Source of the DNA: Paracoccaceae bacterium
GTDB lineage: Bacteria; Pseudomonadota; Alphaproteobacteria; Rhodobacterales; Rhodobacteraceae
NCBI GenBank assembly: GCA_003511785.1
Contig: DOIS01000027.1
Span: 1 to 12,182, forward strand
DNA length: 12,182 nt
Direction: 5' to 3'
Shown here piece by piece: positions 1 through 6,731 of the stretch. A program made the position numbers and the translations under genes. The notes under the pieces were generated by a model. The model was not told the origin of the DNA, searched no databases, and saw only the letters and a program-made list of their open reading frames with translations. Each line of letters begins with the position of its first letter. Positions within the stretch are counted from its first letter, which is position 1.

Positions 1-628
1 CCGCGGCCCGCGTCGTCTTGTGCCAGATCGCGGCCGAGGCCCGGCGGCGGGCCTGCGTGGCCAGCCCGAGCTGCGTGTAGCGCACCGTCTGAAGGGCCAG
101 CGACAGCAGCATCTTGGTCAGACGCTCGTTCCCGGTGGCGCCGGCGATCAGGCGGGCCATCGCGGCGCTTTCCCGGACGTAGTCGTCGCGCGCCTCCGGG
201 TCCTCGGCAAGCCGCTCGAGCCGGTCGGCCCCATCGCACAGCCGCCGGATCACGTCCGGCTCGGCGGCGTCGCAGATATGGCCCACGGCCACCGCGGTCA
301 GCGCGGCGCGGATCTCGAAGATGTCCCGCACTTCCCGGATGGAAAGCCGCGTGACCGAGGCCCCCCGGTTCGGCAGGATCTGCACCACGCCGTCCTGTTC
401 GAGAATGCGCAGCGCCTCGCGCACCGGACCGCGGCTGACCCCGAACTTGGTGGCGATGTCCTGCTCGCGCACCGGGTCGCCGGGCACGTAGAGACCGCCG
501 AGGATCGCTTCGTTGATCTGGGCCGCGATCTGCTCGGGCAGGCTCAGGGGGCGGCGCCAAGACCAGGGCTTGCCCTCGTCTCCACCGTCTCCCTGCGCGC
601 GCTCTGCCTGTTGCGTCTCCGACCTCAC
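1..628 (-). CDS. GntR-family transcriptional regulator, FCD type (3' end cut by window edge)
   Basis: This is a DNA-binding regulator, probably of the adjoining carboxylase/TRAP operons. The frame is open from a GTG at 628 to the left edge, giving 209 visible residues. A winged helix-turn-helix lies at about residues 30-95, with the typical GntR stretch FGVSRGPVREALRILEQDG (62-80) followed by the wing around PNRGASV. From about residue 100 a helical FCD-like effector domain begins (IREVRDIFEIRAAL), with the family landmark ATGNERL at 164-170. The start follows the biotin-carrier stop by 7 bases, and GGAG/GAGGGG purine runs lie just upstream, so it is probably co-transcribed with the carrier and CT1. 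One oddity is that the D-x-x-F-H metal-ligand motif expected before GN-x-RL reads as SAAMA here. The family call is firm. The FCD rather than another GntR subfamily is likely, and the target and effector are unknown. Confidence 0.9.
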   Translation of the reverse strand, partial: MRSETQQAERAQGDGGDEGKPWSWRRPLSLPEQIAAQINEAILGGLYVPGDPVREQDIATKFGVSRGPVREALRILEQDGVVQILPNRGASVTRLSIREVRDIFEIRAALTAVAVGHICDAAEPDVIRRLCDGADRLERLAEDPEARDDYVRESAAMARLIAGATGNERLTKMLLSLALQTVRYTQLGLATQARRRASAAIWHKTTRAA

Positions 629-635
629 GATCCCC

Positions 636-860
636 TCACTCCAGTTCGAGCGTGGCCAGCACCTGGCCTTCGCGGACGGTATCGCCCTCGGCCACGTGTA
701 TCGCGACCAGCTTGCCCGCGTCGGGGTCCAGCACGGGGATTTCCATCTTCATCGACTCGAGGATCATCAGGCTGTCCTCTTCCTCGACATTGTCGCCAGG
801 CGACCGCTCCAGTTTCCAGACGGTTCCGGCGATTTCCGATTCCACGGCGATTTCGGCCAT
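636..860 (-). CDS. Single-domain biotin carboxyl carrier protein (74 aa)
   Basis: This cytoplasmic carrier is biotinylated on one lysine and shuttles a carboxyl group to or from a carboxyltransferase. The whole protein is one biotinyl/lipoyl domain. The attachment motif ESMKME spans residues 35-40, with acceptor Lys38, and the second half ends in the usual AEGDTVREGQVLATLE pattern. It lacks the long N-terminal region of AccB and the biotin carboxylase domain of fused alpha subunits. In size and motif (LESMKMEIPVL) it resembles the free-standing mycobacterial TB7.3-type biotinyl proteins. A longer frame opens at 950, but the ATG at 860 is preferred because AAGGAG (867-872) sits 6 bases upstream and the domain starts at once. 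It lies 16 bases after the CT1 stop and 7 bases before the regulator start, so the three are very probably one operon. Confidence 0.93.
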   Translation of the reverse strand: MAEIAVESEIAGTVWKLERSPGDNVEEEDSLMILESMKMEIPVLDPDAGKLVAIHVAEGDTVREGQVLATLELE

Positions 861-876
861 CTTGCGCTCCTTGTGT
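861..876 (-). promoter_or_regulatory. Ribosome binding site fixing the biotin carrier start
   Basis: On the minus strand AAGGAG (867-872) lies 6 bases before the ATG at 860. This is the strongest Shine-Dalgarno in the leftward operon. It supports the 74-residue form over the 104-residue frame starting at 950, whose first 30 residues overlap the CT1 C-terminus and carry no recognisable domain. Confidence 0.8.
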
Positions 877-2415
877 TCAGAAATACGTTGGCCAGGCGGC
901 CATGTCACGACGCCCCAACCCGTTGTTGGCGGCAGCCCGGTGGGTGTCAAGCGCCGCGCACAGATAGGACCGGGTGTCGCGCGGGTCGATCACCGATTGC
1001 ACGCCGAACACGCCGGCCATGTCATAGGCCGAGGTGCCGCGCGAGAACTGTTCGCAGGCGGCATCGAATTTTTCGGGATCGTCCTCGCGGCGGAGGCCCA
1101 GAACGACGCTGACGCCGATCTGCGGGTCCATGAAACTGACATCCGCCGAGGGCCAGGCGGCGATCTCGTCGCTGTTGCGGCCGCCGCCGAGGTTGAGAAA
1201 TGCCTGGCCATAGCTCTTGCGCAGGATGACTGAGATCTTCGGGACGGAACACAGTTGAAGCGCATGCATCATGTTCATGATCTGCGCCGGCGCCGCGCGG
1301 CGTTCGCCCTCGACACCGACCAGAAAACCGGGCGTGTCCACGAGGATCACGATCGGAACATGGAAACTGTCGCACAACGCCAGGAAGCTGGTCACCTTGC
1401 GGCAGGCGGCCGGGTCGAGGGCGCCGACAAGGATCATCGGGTTGGTGGCGACGATGCCGACGCTCTCGCCGCCAAGGCGGGCAAGGCCGGTGATCGCCGC
1501 CTTGCCGAAGCGCGGCTTCAGCGGAAAGAAGCTGTCGCCGTCCACGATCTGCGCGATCACCTTGCGCATGTCGTAGACGCGGCCACGCGCGTCGGGCACC
1601 AGGTCGAGCAGGGCCTCGCCGTCCGGCCCGTGCTCCGGGGCGGGCAGGCGCGGCGGCGCCTCGCCGGCATGGGAGGGCAGATAGGACAGGAAGCAGCGCA
1701 CCATGTCCAACGCCTCCTCGTCGGTCTCGGCGACGGCATCGGCCATGCCGGTGACATCCGAATGCAGCCGCCAGCCGTCCAGCTCTTCGGGGTCCACGGT
1801 TTCCCCGATCGCCAGCGAGGTCACGCGGGCCGAGGACACGGCAAGCACCGCGCCTTTGCGCATCACCACGAAATCGGACAGGCAGGCATACCAGGTGGAC
1901 GAGCCGAAGCAGGGGCCCAGCACCGCACTGGCCCATGGGGTTTCGCGGCGGCGGCAATATTGTTGCGGATCGCTCCCGCCCTGCGCCATGGACTCGGCAT
2001 CCATCACGTCGGGGATCCGCGCGCCCGAGCTTTCGCCAAGGAAGACGATGGGCATCCCGGCCCGCGTGGCCTTGTCCTTCAGATAGGCGATCTTCTTGGC
2101 ATTCGTCGCCGCCGAAGAGGCGCCCTTGACCGTGAGATCGTTGGACACCACCGCCACGCGGCGGTCGTCGATCCGGCCGAAACCCGACACCTTGCCATCG
2201 GCGGGGGTGGTGGCACGATCCTCGGGCGGCACGGAGGTGGCGAGAAGGCCGCTTTCCCGGAAACTGCCCTTGTCCAGAAGGTGATCGATCCGTTCGCGGG
2301 CGTTCAACTGGCCTGCGGCCGCGCGGTTGGCCAGCTTCTCCGGCCCGCCCATTTCCCGCGCACGCTCCTCACGTCGGCGCAATTCGTCGAGCTTGTCCTC
2401 AAAGGCCATTGCCAC
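877..2415 (-). CDS. Acyl-CoA carboxyltransferase beta subunit, PccB/AccD5-like (CT1)
   Basis: This is the carboxyltransferase component of a biotin-dependent acyl-CoA carboxylase or transcarboxylase, moving CO2 between carboxybiotin and an acyl-CoA. It has 512 residues, the normal length for a two-domain (tandem crotonase fold) beta subunit. The N-half has the entry segment LNARERIDHLLDKGSF (37-52) and a first oxyanion-type motif ESSGAR at 128-133, where SGGAR is usual. The C-half has ACRKVTSFLALCDSFHVPIV, VDTPGFLVG (359-367) and RKSYGQAF (399-406), then FMDPQIGV (428-435) and the family-style terminus AAWPTYF. The start may be GTG at 2415, with AAAGGA (2425-2430) 9 bases upstream, or the in-frame ATG at 2409, 15 bases from that site. 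It is the first gene of the leftward operon with the carrier and GntR genes. The acyl-CoA specificity cannot be inferred. Confidence 0.92.
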   Translation of the reverse strand: MAMAFEDKLDELRRREERAREMGGPEKLANRAAAGQLNARERIDHLLDKGSFRESGLLATSVPPEDRATTPADGKVSGFGRIDDRRVAVVSNDLTVKGASSAATNAKKIAYLKDKATRAGMPIVFLGESSGARIPDVMDAESMAQGGSDPQQYCRRRETPWASAVLGPCFGSSTWYACLSDFVVMRKGAVLAVSSARVTSLAIGETVDPEELDGWRLHSDVTGMADAVAETDEEALDMVRCFLSYLPSHAGEAPPRLPAPEHGPDGEALLDLVPDARGRVYDMRKVIAQIVDGDSFFPLKPRFGKAAITGLARLGGESVGIVATNPMILVGALDPAACRKVTSFLALCDSFHVPIVILVDTPGFLVGVEGERRAAPAQIMNMMHALQLCSVPKISVILRKSYGQAFLNLGGGRNSDEIAAWPSADVSFMDPQIGVSVVLGLRREDDPEKFDAACEQFSRGTSAYDMAGVFGVQSVIDPRDTRSYLCAALDTHRAAANNGLGRRDMAAWPTYF

Positions 2416-2443
2416 ACCCCGTTTTCCTTTTGTGTCTCGCAGG

Positions 2444-2472
2444 ATCGTAAGATTGCAACAATGTTATTGCCA
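2444..2472 (-). promoter_or_regulatory. Candidate sigma70-type promoter for the CT1-carrier-GntR operon
   Basis: Read leftward, TGGCAA (complement of 2467-2472) and TACGAT (complement of 2444-2449) are separated by exactly 17 bases. They resemble -35 (TTGACA) and -10 (TATAAT) boxes with four matches each. Transcription would begin about 20 bases before the GTG start of CT1. It overlaps the 2455-2470 palindrome, which would suit repression. The boxes are imperfect, so confidence is low to moderate. No comparably good rightward promoter was found. Confidence 0.35.
2455..2470. promoter_or_regulatory. Palindrome, candidate operator (GCAAcAATGTTaTTGC)
   Basis: This 16-base inverted repeat has arms GCAAnAA and TTnTTGC, with one mismatched pair per arm. 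It overlaps a smaller repeat, ATTG-CAA-CAAT, at 2452-2462. It lies between the -35 and -10 candidates of the leftward promoter. Size, symmetry and position suit a GntR-family dimer, and the nearest regulator gene is the GntR protein at the end of this operon. The link is inference. Confidence 0.45.
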
Positions 2473-2477
2473 GCTTT

Positions 2478-2491
2478 ACGGCAAATGCCGT
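2478..2491. promoter_or_regulatory. Second palindrome in the divergent region (ACGGCA-AA-TGCCGT)
   Basis: Six-base perfect arms flank a two-base centre, starting 7 bases beyond the first palindrome. It could be a second operator or a hairpin in the rightward leader. It shares the GCAA/TTGC core with the first repeat, and another TTTGC lies at 2496-2500, so the two may be related half-site arrays. Confidence 0.4.
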
Positions 2492-2551
2492 TACCTTTGC
2501 GACACGGCCCGGATCATGTGGCGGCCGAAATCGGGGGAGGGCACAGGCCGA

Positions 2552-4101
2552 ATGTCTTGGCAGCGCGAAGTCGACGAGATTGCGGAGCGCAGGGCGCGCG
2601 CCCGGGCGATGGGCGGCGAGGCCGCGCTTGCCAAACACCGGGCCGCCGGCAAGCTCAGCGCGCGCGAACGGATCGAGGAACTGCTCGACACGGACAGCTT
2701 TCGCGAAATCGGCACGATGACAGGGGCGGCCGCCTATGACGAGAGCGGCGCGCTGACCGAGTTCACGCCGTCCAACGCCATCATCGGCACCGGCCGGATC
2801 GACGGGCGCAAGATCGTCGTCTCCGCCGATGATTTCACGATTCGTGGTGGCTCGTCCGAGGCGACGATTTCCGACAAGTGGATATATGCCGAGCAACTGG
2901 CGCTGGAGCTGGGACTGCCGCTCGTGCGGCTGGTGGACACCGCCGGCGGCAGCGTCAAGCTGCTCGAAAAGCAGCAATCGACGAAGATCCCCGGCTATCC
3001 GAGCTGGGAAATGACCCGCATGATGGGAGAGATCCCGGTGATCGGCGTCGCCCTCGGCGCCTGCGCCGGGCAGGGCGCGATCAAGGTCGCCGGGGCACAT
3101 TTCTCGGTGATGCCCAAGGGCACGTCGCAACTCTTTGCCGCCGGGCCCTTCGTCGTGCGCGAAGGAACCGGGGTCGACGTGGACAAGGAGGCGCTTGGCG
3201 GCGCGGCGGTCCATGCCCGAGGGTCGGGCGTGGTCGACAACGAAGCCCGTGACGAGGCCGACGCGCTTGCGCAGGTGCGCCGGTTCCTGTCCTTCCTTCC
3301 GCAGAACGTCCACACCCTGCCGCCCGCCACCGGCCACAAGACCCGCCCGACCGCCGCGACGACTGGCTGCTCGAGGCCGTTCCGCGCGAACGGCGCCGCG
3401 TCTACAACCCGCGCAAGATCATCGAGGCGATTTTCGACCGCGACAGCGTTTTCGAGATCGGGCGCTACCAAGGACGATCCTCCGTCACCGCTCTGGCCAG
3501 GCTGATGGGCCATCCGGTGGGGATCCTGGCGAACGATCCCTCTCACGCCGGCGGTGCGATGACGCTGAAAAGCTCACAGAAGATCGAAACCTTCGTCGAT
3601 CTCTGCGACACCTTCCACATCCCAATCGTGTCGCTGTTCGATCAGCCCGGCGTGATGATCGGACCGGATGCCGAACGGCAGGGCACGATCCGCGCCGCGA
3701 TGCGGGCCATGGCCGCCATCGACCAGTCGCGGGTGCCCTGGTGCACCATCATCCTGCGCCGCGCCTTTGGCGTGGCGGGGGCCGCGCACGGGCGGCTGGG
3801 CGGGATCAACCTCCGCTATGCCTGGCCCTCGGCAAGTTGGGGCTCCATCCCGCTGGAAGGCGGGATCGCCGCGGCCTATCGGCGCCAGATCGAGGCCGCC
3901 GACGACCCCGACGCGCTGCGCGAGGAGCTGACCGACAAGTATCGCGGCTATACCTCCCCGTTCCGCACCGCCGAACGGTTCGGCGTGCTCGGCATCATCG
4001 ACCCGCGCGACAGCCGGCCGCTTCTGTGCGACTGGATCGAGACCGCCGCCGGGATGCTGCCGGGCCTGCTGGGCTCCGCATCCAGAACGATGCGGAGGTA
4101 G
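2552..4101 (+). pseudogene. Second acyl-CoA carboxyltransferase (CT2), broken by a one-base frameshift near 3326-3345
   Basis: This is a homologue of CT1 in the carboxyltransferase family. The N-half reads from ATG 2552, 11 bases after GGGGGAGG. It has KLSARERIEELLDTDSF (34-50), VRLVDTAGGSVKLLEK (125-140) and RRFLSFLPQNVHTLPP (243-258). After about residue 261 that frame loses all similarity and stops at 3503-3505. Coding similarity resumes one base back, from about 3334 (PQDPPDRRDDW, then NPRKIIEAIFDRDSVFEIG). It continues through DLCDTFHIPIVSLFDQPG and RRAFGVAGAAHG to TAG at 4099-4101. One added base would give 516 residues, close to CT1's 512. The first motif, AGGSVK, replaces SGGAR and recalls a CT subfamily with GGGGSVK. 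The lesion could be a sequencing error, a real mutation or, less likely, recoding. The stop TGA overlaps ATG 3505 in the C-half frame, so a separate 198-residue C-half (3505-4101) could be made. The downstream synthetase starts 2 bases after the gene. Confidence 0.85.
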
Positions 4102-4103
4102 GG

Positions 4104-5657
4104 ATGCAGATCGTCGCGGGATACGATCTCTACTGGGCGGAACGGCAGTTCGCGGGCCGCGAGGCGCTGGTCATGGGCGAGCGGCGCGTCGGCTATGACG
4201 AGCTGGCCGAACGGACGAACCGGCTGGCCAACGCGCTGCTGGCACTGGGGCTGGGGCAGGGCGACCGCGTCGCCGTGCTCTTGAGCAACAGCGTCGCAAG
4301 CGTCGAGACCGTCTTCGCAGCGACCAAGGCGGGGCTGGCCTTTGTCGCCCTGAACGCGCGCCACACCGCGGCGGAACATGCCGACATACTGGCCGACAGC
4401 GGGGCGTCGGCGGTGATCGCGGGACCGGAGCTCCATGACATCGTGGCCACCGCTTGCAACGGAAACGACTCGATCCGGCATGTCGTCGAACTCGGCGGCC
4501 AGGCCGGCGCGCTCGATTACGACAGGTTGATCGAGGCCGCTCCGGCCACGGCGCCGCATGTCGAGCTGGACGACGATGCGACCTGCCGGATCATCTATAC
4601 CTCGGGCACCACCGGCAAGCCCAAGGGCATCCGCTACAGCTATGCCCGGCTCTACCGGCGGCAGGAGAATTTCTTTGCCGCACTGGAATACCGGCTGGGG
4701 ATCGAGGACAGCATGATTCATGTCGGACCGCTGACCCATGCCGCCGGCAACTATCTTCTGCCCTACTACCTGCGCGGCGCGCGCAACATCATCCTGCCCC
4801 GTTTCGACCCCGAGGCCCTGCTTTGCACCGTGGCGCGCGAAGGGGTCACCACCCTTCTTTTGGTGCCGACGATGATCCAGCGGCTGCTGGATCACGTCGA
4901 GCGCAACGGGATGCGGCATGACATCTCTTCGCTGCGCTGCATCAACTATGGCACCGCCTCGACCCCGGTCCACGTGCTGCGGCGGGCGATGGAGCTTTTC
5001 GGACCGATCTTTCGCCAGCATTTCGGCATGTCCGAGGCGCCCCAGCCGCTGACCGTGCTCTATCCCCATGAACACGCGCTCGACGGTGAGGGGCTGGCGC
5101 GGCTCGCCTCCTGCGGGCGGCCGACCATGAATGTCCGCATTTCGATCCTCGACCCCGACGGGGCCGAGTGCGCGCCCGGGACCGAGGGCGAGATCGCCAT
5201 CCGGGCCGAGGGCGTCGCCGATGTGGATTACTGGAACCGGCCCGGTCTGCGCGAGGAGACGGTGCGCGACGGCTGGTTTCATACCGGCGATGTGGGGCGC
5301 ATCGACGAGGACGGGTTTCTCTATATCGTCGGGCGATCCAAGGACATGATCATTACCGGCGGATTCAACGTCTATGCGCGCGAGGTCGAGGACGCGTTGC
5401 TCCAGAACCCCCAGATCGCGGATGCCGCGGTCATCGGCCGGGCCGATGACGAGTGGGGAGAGATCATCGTGGCCGCCGTGGTGCCCCGCGACGGCACCGG
5501 CCCGAGCGAAAGCGACGTGATCGAAAACTGCCGCGCCCATGTGGCCGGCTACAAGAAGCCGCGCGAGGTGATCTTCCTCGACGCGATTCCCCGCAATGTC
5601 GCGGGCAAGATCGACAAGACCGCGCTGAAACGGCGCCTGAACGGGTCGGGAGGCTGA
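4104..5657 (+). CDS. AMP-forming acyl-CoA synthetase (ANL superfamily)
   Basis: This enzyme activates a carboxylic acid with ATP to an acyl-adenylate and then forms the CoA thioester; it is cytoplasmic. It has 517 residues, typical for the family. Core motifs are in order: phosphate-binding loop YTSGTTGKPKG (165-175), NYGTASTP (281-288), FGMSE (307-311, the A5 region), GWFHTGD (390-396), GRSKD (410-414) and the C-terminal-domain lysine in PRNVAGKIDK (Lys502). The start at ATG 4104 is set by GGAGG (4094-4098), which lies inside the end of CT2, and by a gap of only 2 bases after the CT2 stop, so translation is probably coupled. In this operon it most likely activates the acid imported by the TRAP transporter for the carboxyltransferase and hydratase. 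Substrate class is not determinable by eye; the family includes medium-chain, aryl, malonyl and bile-acid CoA ligases. Confidence 0.92.
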   Translation: MQIVAGYDLYWAERQFAGREALVMGERRVGYDELAERTNRLANALLALGLGQGDRVAVLLSNSVASVETVFAATKAGLAFVALNARHTAAEHADILADSGASAVIAGPELHDIVATACNGNDSIRHVVELGGQAGALDYDRLIEAAPATAPHVELDDDATCRIIYTSGTTGKPKGIRYSYARLYRRQENFFAALEYRLGIEDSMIHVGPLTHAAGNYLLPYYLRGARNIILPRFDPEALLCTVAREGVTTLLLVPTMIQRLLDHVERNGMRHDISSLRCINYGTASTPVHVLRRAMELFGPIFRQHFGMSEAPQPLTVLYPHEHALDGEGLARLASCGRPTMNVRISILDPDGAECAPGTEGEIAIRAEGVADVDYWNRPGLREETVRDGWFHTGDVGRIDEDGFLYIVGRSKDMIITGGFNVYAREVEDALLQNPQIADAAVIGRADDEWGEIIVAAVVPRDGTGPSESDVIENCRAHVAGYKKPREVIFLDAIPRNVAGKIDKTALKRRLNGSGG

Positions 5658-5661
5658 TCCG

Positions 5662-5678
5662 GGCGGGGCGACCCCGCC
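5662..5678 (+). other. Short GC hairpin before the TRAP binding-protein gene
   Basis: A perfect 7-pair stem, GGCGGGG-CGA-CCCCGCC, lies 4 bases after the synthetase stop and 9 bases before the strong Shine-Dalgarno of the next gene. No T-run follows, so it is not a standard intrinsic terminator. It may protect or define the 5' end of a processed transcript for the abundant binding protein. This role is inferred. Confidence 0.5.
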
Positions 5679-5700
5679 AGACACATCAAGGGAGGAAAAC

Positions 5701-6717
5701 ATGACCAAAGGACTTGCAGGACGAACCGCCGCCGCGGCGCTGATCGCGGGCGCGATGCTGGTTGCGGCGCCGGTGGCGGCGCAGCAGAAGGTGCAGTTGT
5801 CGTATCACTGGGGACCGACCCATCCGGCCGCCGGGTTCGCCAACCAGTTCGCCGAACGTGTCACCGAACGCAGCGACGGCGCGCTGGATGTCCAGGTGTT
5901 CCCCAGCGGGCAGTTGTTCGGCATCCGCGACGTGCTGGGCGGTGTCGCGTCGGGTGCGGTGCAGGTCGGGATGGCGGTCGGGATCGTCAGTTTCCCGCCG
6001 ATCAATTCCGATTACAACGTGACCGCGATGCCGGGCATGTTCGACAGTTTCGAGCAGATGCGCGGGTTCTTCGACGAGACCGAGGCCGGTCAGGCGCTGA
6101 TGCAGGACATGCAATCCAAGACCGGAATTCGCATCGTCGGACGCAACCCGGTCGGACCGATCGCCGTGTTCTCGGCCAAGGACGACCTGTCCAGCGTGGA
6201 CTCGCTGGCCGGGATCTCGGCCCGGGTTCTGACCGATGCCGACCGCGTCCGCTGGGGTGCGCTGGACGCCGGGAGCACCGTTTCGCTGCCCACGGGCGAG
6301 GTCTATACCGCGTTGCAGAACGGCATAGCCGATACCGTCTCGACCGTTCCGGGCGCGCTTTCGGCCTATAGCTGGTGGGATTGCGTGAAGTCCGCCCAGC
6401 TTCCGTATTTCCAGTTCGCCGATGCCTATATCATCGTCAACGCGGCGTGGTTCGAGGGCCTTTCACCCGAGTTGCAGCAGGTGGTGACCGAGGTTGGCGC
6501 CGAGATCACCGCGGAATCGACCGCCGCCATCATGGACGCCTCGGCGCAGATGCTCGACCGGCTGGAGGCCGAACAGGGCGGCACGGTCTTCGAGCTGACC
6601 GGGGACGAGTTGGCGAAGATGAACCGGATCGAGCGCGAACAGATCTATCCCGGGCTGACCGAGATGGTCAGCAAGGACACGCTCGACGCGGCCCAGGCCT
6701 ATACCCAGGGCGACTGA
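5701..6717 (+). CDS. TRAP transporter periplasmic solute-binding protein, DctP family
   Basis: This is the extracytoplasmic receptor that captures an organic acid and delivers it to the TRAP membrane subunits. It has 338 residues. A Sec signal peptide is clear: basic start MTKGLAGR, hydrophobic core to about residue 22 and a PVAA-QQ cleavage site after residue 27. Family landmarks include SYHWGPTHPAAGFANQFAE (34-52), FPSGQLFG (67-74), a probable ligand-carboxylate arginine in GISARV (Arg175), and PTGEVYTALQNGIAD (197-211), which matches the conserved TRAP region before the hinge. AAGGGAGG (5688-5695) 5 bases before ATG 5701 is the best ribosome site in the window, suiting high expression. It is followed by the dctQ- and dctM-type genes. 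The ligand is unknown; the neighbouring synthetase implies a monocarboxylate or dicarboxylate that becomes a CoA ester. Confidence 0.92.
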   Translation: MTKGLAGRTAAAALIAGAMLVAAPVAAQQKVQLSYHWGPTHPAAGFANQFAERVTERSDGALDVQVFPSGQLFGIRDVLGGVASGAVQVGMAVGIVSFPPINSDYNVTAMPGMFDSFEQMRGFFDETEAGQALMQDMQSKTGIRIVGRNPVGPIAVFSAKDDLSSVDSLAGISARVLTDADRVRWGALDAGSTVSLPTGEVYTALQNGIADTVSTVPGALSAYSWWDCVKSAQLPYFQFADAYIIVNAAWFEGLSPELQQVVTEVGAEITAESTAAIMDASAQMLDRLEAEQGGTVFELTGDELAKMNRIEREQIYPGLTEMVSKDTLDAAQAYTQGD

Positions 6718-6731
6718 CCCGCGCACTTCGG

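Larger units (their letters stand above)
2416..2551. promoter_or_regulatory. Divergent control region between CT1 and CT2
   Basis: This 136-base gap separates the leftward CT1 operon from the rightward CT2 operon. Its middle is visibly more A+T-rich than the flanking genes, as expected for promoters. It holds two palindromes (2455-2470 and 2478-2491), a leftward promoter candidate and a GGGGGAGG purine run (2533-2540) serving CT2. No small gene was identified in it. A shared regulatory site used by the linked GntR protein is the natural inference. Confidence 0.7.

Noticed and set aside
2516..2551. Alternative CT2 start at ATG 2516
   Set aside because: It adds twelve residues without family similarity and lacks an upstream Shine-Dalgarno, whereas ATG 2552 has GGGGGAGG at 2533-2540.
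1255..2739. A 494-residue open frame on the plus strand opposite CT1
   Set aside because: It is antisense to a clear carboxyltransferase, has low-complexity Arg/His/Gly-rich composition and no domain; long antisense frames are expected in GC-rich coding DNA.
3317..3349. Programmed -1 frameshifting as the explanation for CT2
   Set aside because: No slippery heptamer of the X-XXY-YYZ kind was seen in the shift window, and the family does not use recoding; a dropped base is simpler.
3135..4103. In-frame upstream extension of the acyl-CoA synthetase frame
   Set aside because: The extension lies out of frame over CT2 and is Arg/Pro-rich with no similarity; ATG 4104 with GGAGG 5 bases upstream is the clear start.
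3948..5708. A 586-residue open frame on the minus strand opposite the acyl-CoA synthetase
   Set aside because: It covers a full-length enzyme with all core motifs on the other strand and shows no recognisable domain or ribosome site.
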